From the NCBI RefSeq assembly GCF_949628215.1, contig NC_134277.1:434001-498000 (forward strand): a stretch of DNA of 64,000 bases, written 5' to 3'. Position numbers and translations under genes: made by a program. Below, in pieces: positions 61,701 through 64,000 of this stretch. This stretch comes from Phalacrocorax aristotelis. Its lineage: Eukaryota > Chordata > Aves > Suliformes > Phalacrocoracidae. Positions within the stretch are counted from its first letter, which is position 1, and each line of letters begins with the position of its first letter. Under the pieces are notes generated by a model. It did no database searches, had not been told where the DNA came from, and saw nothing but the letters and a program-made list of their open reading frames with translations.

Positions 61701-62631
61701 GGGGGCCACTCGGATGCTGGAGGGGGACAAGGAGAGAAAGACGTGTCAGAGGTGCCCCCCCCGCACCCTGGGGAGGCCACAGTGGCCGGGTGGGGGGGGT
61801 CCCAGTGGGTCTCCACCTGCTCGACCTCATGCCCACCGTGACAAGCCATTTGCGGGGGGGTGGGGTGGCTGCACCCCAAGTCTTTTACAGCCTCTCACAG
61901 GGACCGAAGGGGCAAACCCCACAGCAGCCCCTGGCTCCGTGGCTCCCCCTCCACCCACGAAAGCCCCAGTCATCACCCCCCAACTCTGCGACCACCCCCC
62001 CAACAGAGCATCCCCCAAGCTGGGCTGCCCCAGCTCAGACCCCACCAGCTCCCCTGCAAGGGGATCCAGCCCCTCGCGGCAGGATCCACCCCTCCCTGCA
62101 AGGGGACCCAGCCGCCTTTCGAGGGGATCCGGCCCCCGCCGCAGTGGGATCCAGCCCCTCCTCTGGCTCCTGCAAATGCACCCATCCACACAAGGGGATC
62201 CAGCCCCCCGCAAAGGGGATCCAGCCCCTCCTCTGGCTCCTGCAGATGCACCCCATATACACAAGGGGATCCCCCCCGCCCCCAGGGGATCCAGCCCCCC
62301 GCAAGGGGATGATCCAGCCCGCCCCGGAGGGGATGCAGCTCCCTGCAACAGGACCCAGCCCCTTACGGGGGATCCAGCCCCGCACCGGGATCCCCCTCCC
62401 CCCCCCCTCCCCGGGTGCCCGCAGAGGAATGCAGCCCCTGCCCGGGACCGCCGAGCCCCGCCGTGGGGATCCGGCCCCCCCCGCCGCCCTCCCACAGGTG
62501 ACGGGGACCCGCAGCAGGACCCGGCCCCATCCCGGGGCGCAGCCCCCCCCCCCCGGTCCCCGGTACGCACCGAGGGCTCCGAGCGCCAGCAGCAGGGCCA
62601 GGGCGCGGGGCCGGGCAGCCGCGGGGGCCAT
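55553..62631 (-). CDS. CSPG5: CSPG5 / CALEB / neuroglycan C precursor (5 coding exons, 596 aa)
   Basis: A single-pass neural chondroitin-sulfate proteoglycan with an EGF-family module, implicated in dendrite and synapse development and known to bind tenascins. Minus-strand exons are 62631-62571, 61716-60411, 59245-59057, 57624-57552 and 55714-55553, totalling 1,791 nt including TGA. All splice sites are GT-AG and all phases join. Seen in order: a signal peptide (1-21, ALALLLALGALA) and a Pro/Ser/Gly/Ala-rich ectodomain. Next come EIIDVDYYDLFEGG and HELYDDFTPFDEADFYP, an acidic box (about 333-355) and an EGF-like module with six cysteines (432, 439, 445, 455, 457, 470). Then come a transmembrane segment (about 479-501) with a KK stop-transfer, and a conserved cytoplasmic tail ending NCLQNNLT. 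N-glycosylation sequons are at 28, 413 and 425. SG dipeptides such as PGSGE are candidate glycosaminoglycan sites. The tail and EGF module match CSPG5 very closely, while the mucin-like ectodomain is GC-rich and variable. Confidence 0.96.
57552..57624 (-). CDS. CSPG5: CSPG5 coding exon 4 (cytoplasmic)
   Basis: Encodes residues 520-543: YRTPSELHNDNFSLSTIAEG and SHPN. The acceptor is CTCCGGCAG and the donor GTAAGG. The frame stays open for 24 more codons past the donor before TAA. Mammals are known to have an isoform with an extra cytoplasmic stretch at this junction. Confidence 0.96.
57726..58421. repeat. ~30-bp degenerate minisatellite in CSPG5 intron 3
   Basis: About 23 diverged tandem units of 29-32 bp with the recurring core TTTGGGGGCTAAATGTCCCC followed by AGCTCTGGGG or close variants. 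Each unit contains an imperfect palindrome, GGGGCTAAATGCCCC, so each can form a short hairpin. The plus strand is rich in GGGG runs. Confidence 0.93.
59057..59245 (-). CDS. CSPG5: CSPG5 coding exon 3 (EGF end, transmembrane segment)
   Basis: Encodes residues 456-519: CNTQDYTWHKGTRCEAIVTD followed by FQVMCVAVGSAALVVLLLF. The acceptor is TTGCAG and the donor GTGAGT. It completes the EGF-like module and contains the whole membrane span and the juxtamembrane FFAKKLYLLKTENSKLRKT. Phases are 2 in and 2 out. Confidence 0.97.
59815..60352. repeat. ~30-bp purine-rich minisatellite in CSPG5 intron 2
   Basis: About 17 units with the core ATGGAGAGCCCAGAGGTGGG followed by GTGCATGGGG. A longer block containing GAAGACGAGACTGGGG or GAAGACAAGACTGGGG occurs at 59,957 and 60,130, indicating segmental amplification. 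The plus strand is strongly purine-biased, so the CSPG5 sense strand is pyrimidine-rich. The array ends about 60 bp from the donor of exon 2. Confidence 0.92.
60411..61716 (-). CDS. CSPG5: CSPG5 coding exon 2 (ectodomain, acidic box, first half of EGF module)
   Basis: This 1.3-kb exon encodes residues 21-455 plus two bases of codon 456. It begins SEWPPQNTSEAEG after an acceptor CCCCCTCCAG and ends CYLVESHGAFC(R) at donor GTAAGG. Most of it is low-complexity Pro/Ala/Gly/Ser/Glu sequence with O-glycosylation potential. The conserved islands are DVDYYDLFEGG, ELYDDFTPFDEADFYPTTSF and the Glu/Asp box. The first four EGF cysteines are here, and the module is split by intron 2. Very high GC explains long overlapping open frames on the other strand. 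Confidence 0.95.
62050..62475. repeat. GGATCC-rich tandem array in CSPG5 intron 1
   Basis: Irregular tandem copies of AAGGGGATCCAGCCCC. GGATCC occurs about 11 times in roughly 430 bp. A longer unit of about 69 bp containing CCTCTGGCTCCTGCA(A/G)ATGC is duplicated at 62,158 and 62,227. It fills half of the 854-bp first intron. Confidence 0.88.
62571..62631 (-). CDS. CSPG5: CSPG5 coding exon 1 (signal peptide)
   Basis: Encodes residues 1-20 and the first base of codon 21: MAPAAARPRALALLLALGAL. The donor is GTGCGT. The start sits in a perfect GCCGCCATGG context and is followed by an Arg-containing n-region and a leucine-rich h-region. Cleavage near LGALA|SEWPP is predicted. A weak-context out-of-frame ATG lies 8 nt upstream. 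Confidence 0.92.
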
Positions 62632-62778
62632 GGCGGCATGGAGGGACCCCGGGCTCCGCCAGCGGGGCCGGCACCGGCAGCGGCTCCGCCCGCGCCCCGC
62701 CGCCCCCCGCCGCCGCCCGCCGCCGCCTCCCGCCTCCCGCCGCCGCCGCTCCGGGCCCGGGGAGGGGGGATGCGGGGC

Positions 62779-62797
62779 GGGGGGGGGGGGGGGGGGG
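62779..62797 (+). repeat. Poly(G) homopolymer, 19 G, in the CSPG5 promoter
   Basis: A run of 19 G within the CpG island, about 150 bp upstream of the CSPG5 start codon (C-run on the sense strand). Confidence 0.9.
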
Positions 62798-62904
62798 CGG
62801 GCCGGGGGCGGGCGGGATGCACCGGCTCCGCCCGCGGGACCGGGGGCGCCGCCGGCAGCACCGGCCGGGGCTCCGGGACACGGCAATGGGACGCCCCCCC
62901 CCCG

Positions 62905-63680
62905 CCCCAGCATCGCCCCCCCCCCCAGACAGCACCGGAGGACCCACCCCAGCATCGCCCCCCCGGCACCGGCATCCCTCGCTGACACCCCACCCCCCCC
63001 CCCCAACACTGCTCCTTCAATGGGGGGGCATCTCTGCACCGGGACCCCCCCTGCACCCCTCTAGCACAGGGATCCCTCGCTGACCCCCCCCCAAACTGCT
63101 CCTGCACCGGCGGTGGGGGGGTGGGCGTGTATCCTTGCCCCCCCGCCCAGCATTAGGATTCCTCATTGACACCCCCCCAGTCTGCTGCTGTATGGGGGGG
63201 CCATCTTTGCACCAGCAAAAGGACCCTCCCTGCGCGCACACACACCCCCCGCCCCAAGCACCAGCAGCGCTCACTGACCCCCCCCAAAACTGCTCGTGCG
63301 GGGGGGGGGGGGTCATCCCTGCAGCAGGACCCCTCTGCACCACACCCCAGCACTGCGATCCCTCTCTGACACCGGCCCCCCCGCCCCCAAGCCTGCTCCT
63401 GCATGGAGGGGGGCAGCCCCCCGCAACCCCACCAGCACACAGATCTCTTGCTGAGCCCCATCCCCCAAACTGCTCCTTCGTGGGGGAATGTCCCTGCACT
63501 GCGACCCCCCCACAGCATCCCCCCAACACTGGGACTCCTCACTGAACCCCTCCCAAACCGCTCCCCCCGCACCCCACCAGCACCAGGACGCCTCGCTGAC
63601 ACCCTCCCCAAACTGCTTCTGCATGGGGAGGGGGCGTCCCTGCACTGGGCCCGCCCCCAGCATCCTCAACAGGTGTGGGG
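62905..63680. repeat. Degenerate G/C-tract tandem array upstream of CSPG5
   Basis: At least eight diverged units of roughly 50-105 bp, each with C-tract + AAACTGCTCCTGCA + G-tract + TCCCTGCACC + GGGACCCC-like text, and often ATCCCTCGCTGACACCCC. Core positions are near 63,006, 63,094, 63,180, 63,287, 63,389, 63,466 and 63,608. It starts about 270 bp upstream of the CSPG5 ATG. Confidence 0.85.
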
Positions 63681-64000
63681 GGACCCCCACCCTGCACCCC
63701 AAGCCCCCCACTCATGCACGGCCCTGGTGAGGCTGGGGGCATTCCCCCACCCCCCAGCAACAGCGAGGTGAGGGCAGAGCACCAAAACCCCGGGGTGAAG
63801 CCCTTGCCCCAGGGTCCCCGCGGGGCTGTGGCACAGGGTGGAGGGTTGCGGCCGCTCAGCCCCCCCCAGACAAAGGTCCCGGTGTCGGGTCAGACCCTCC
63901 TCATCCTCCCAAGCAGGTGCCCCATGGCCACGGTGCCGCTTCCCAGTGCCAAACTGGTCCACGTGCCACCGTGGCCTCCACCACCCGTGACCAGTCCACA
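63681..64000. other. CSPG5 5' flank, nothing recognised
   Basis: GC-rich sequence running to the end of the window. SMARCC1 is the expected next gene in mammalian order, but no exon is visible here. Confidence 0.4.

Larger units (their letters stand above)
62430..62900 (-). promoter_or_regulatory. CSPG5: CSPG5 promoter CpG island and 5' UTR
   Basis: Extremely GC- and CpG-rich DNA spans the first coding exon and the DNA upstream of it, with repeated CCGCC boxes and a run of 19 G at 62,779-62,797. No TATA box is evident. The transcription start cannot be placed from sequence alone. The predicted translation stays open far upstream because stop codons are rare in such DNA. Confidence 0.6.

Noticed and set aside
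62035..63039. In-frame 5' extension of CSPG5 with more than 130 extra residues
   Set aside because: The extension comes from stop-poor GC-rich and repetitive DNA. The ATG at 62,631 has an ideal context and starts a proper signal peptide.

Overview
This is vertebrate nuclear DNA, most likely from a bird. The genes have introns with GT-AG splice sites and CpG-rich promoters. The interspersed repeats are nearly all CR1-type LINEs, with 3' ends of the octamer type (ATTCTGTG/ATTCTATG). Two protein-coding genes can be reconstructed exon by exon, both on the minus strand. ELP6 (start codon 42,155, stop 23,383, 7 coding exons, 267 aa) encodes a subunit of the Elongator Elp4-5-6 subcomplex. CSPG5, called CALEB or neuroglycan C in birds (start codon 62,631, stop 55,553, 5 coding exons, 596 aa), encodes a neural transmembrane chondroitin-sulfate proteoglycan with an EGF-like module. 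The adjacency and orientation match the mammalian order SCAP-ELP6-CSPG5 (human 3p21.31). In both genes every exon junction keeps the reading frame.

Layout: 1-18.5 kb is AT-richer non-coding DNA with CR1 copies of several ages and no recognised exon. A CpG island lies at 18.55-19.5 kb, flanked by a cluster of CCACGCCC boxes. By synteny it could be the 5' end of SCAP, with 1-18.5 kb as its first intron, but this is inference. 19.5-23.4 kb is intergenic and/or ELP6 3' UTR and holds two candidate poly(A) signals. 23.4-42.2 kb is ELP6. 42.3-44.7 kb holds two CR1 insertions directly upstream of it. 44.7-55.2 kb is intergenic with ancient LINE debris and a 19-bp minisatellite at 53.3-53.9 kb. 55.2-62.7 kb is CSPG5, with a separate minisatellite-like array in each of introns 1, 2 and 3. 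62.9-63.7 kb is a degenerate G/C-tract tandem array upstream of the CSPG5 promoter.

The two genes are functionally unrelated: ELP6 acts in housekeeping tRNA wobble modification, CSPG5 at the neuronal surface. I did not find a new multi-gene system. The least ordinary observations are three things. One is a young CR1 subfamily whose copies share a damaged reverse-transcriptase motif, two of them also sharing an extra in-frame segment. Another is the density of unrelated minisatellites in and around CSPG5. The third is the 19-bp array with a 76/152-bp higher-order structure. Most long open frames in this window are CR1 remnants or artefacts of GC-rich or tandem DNA.
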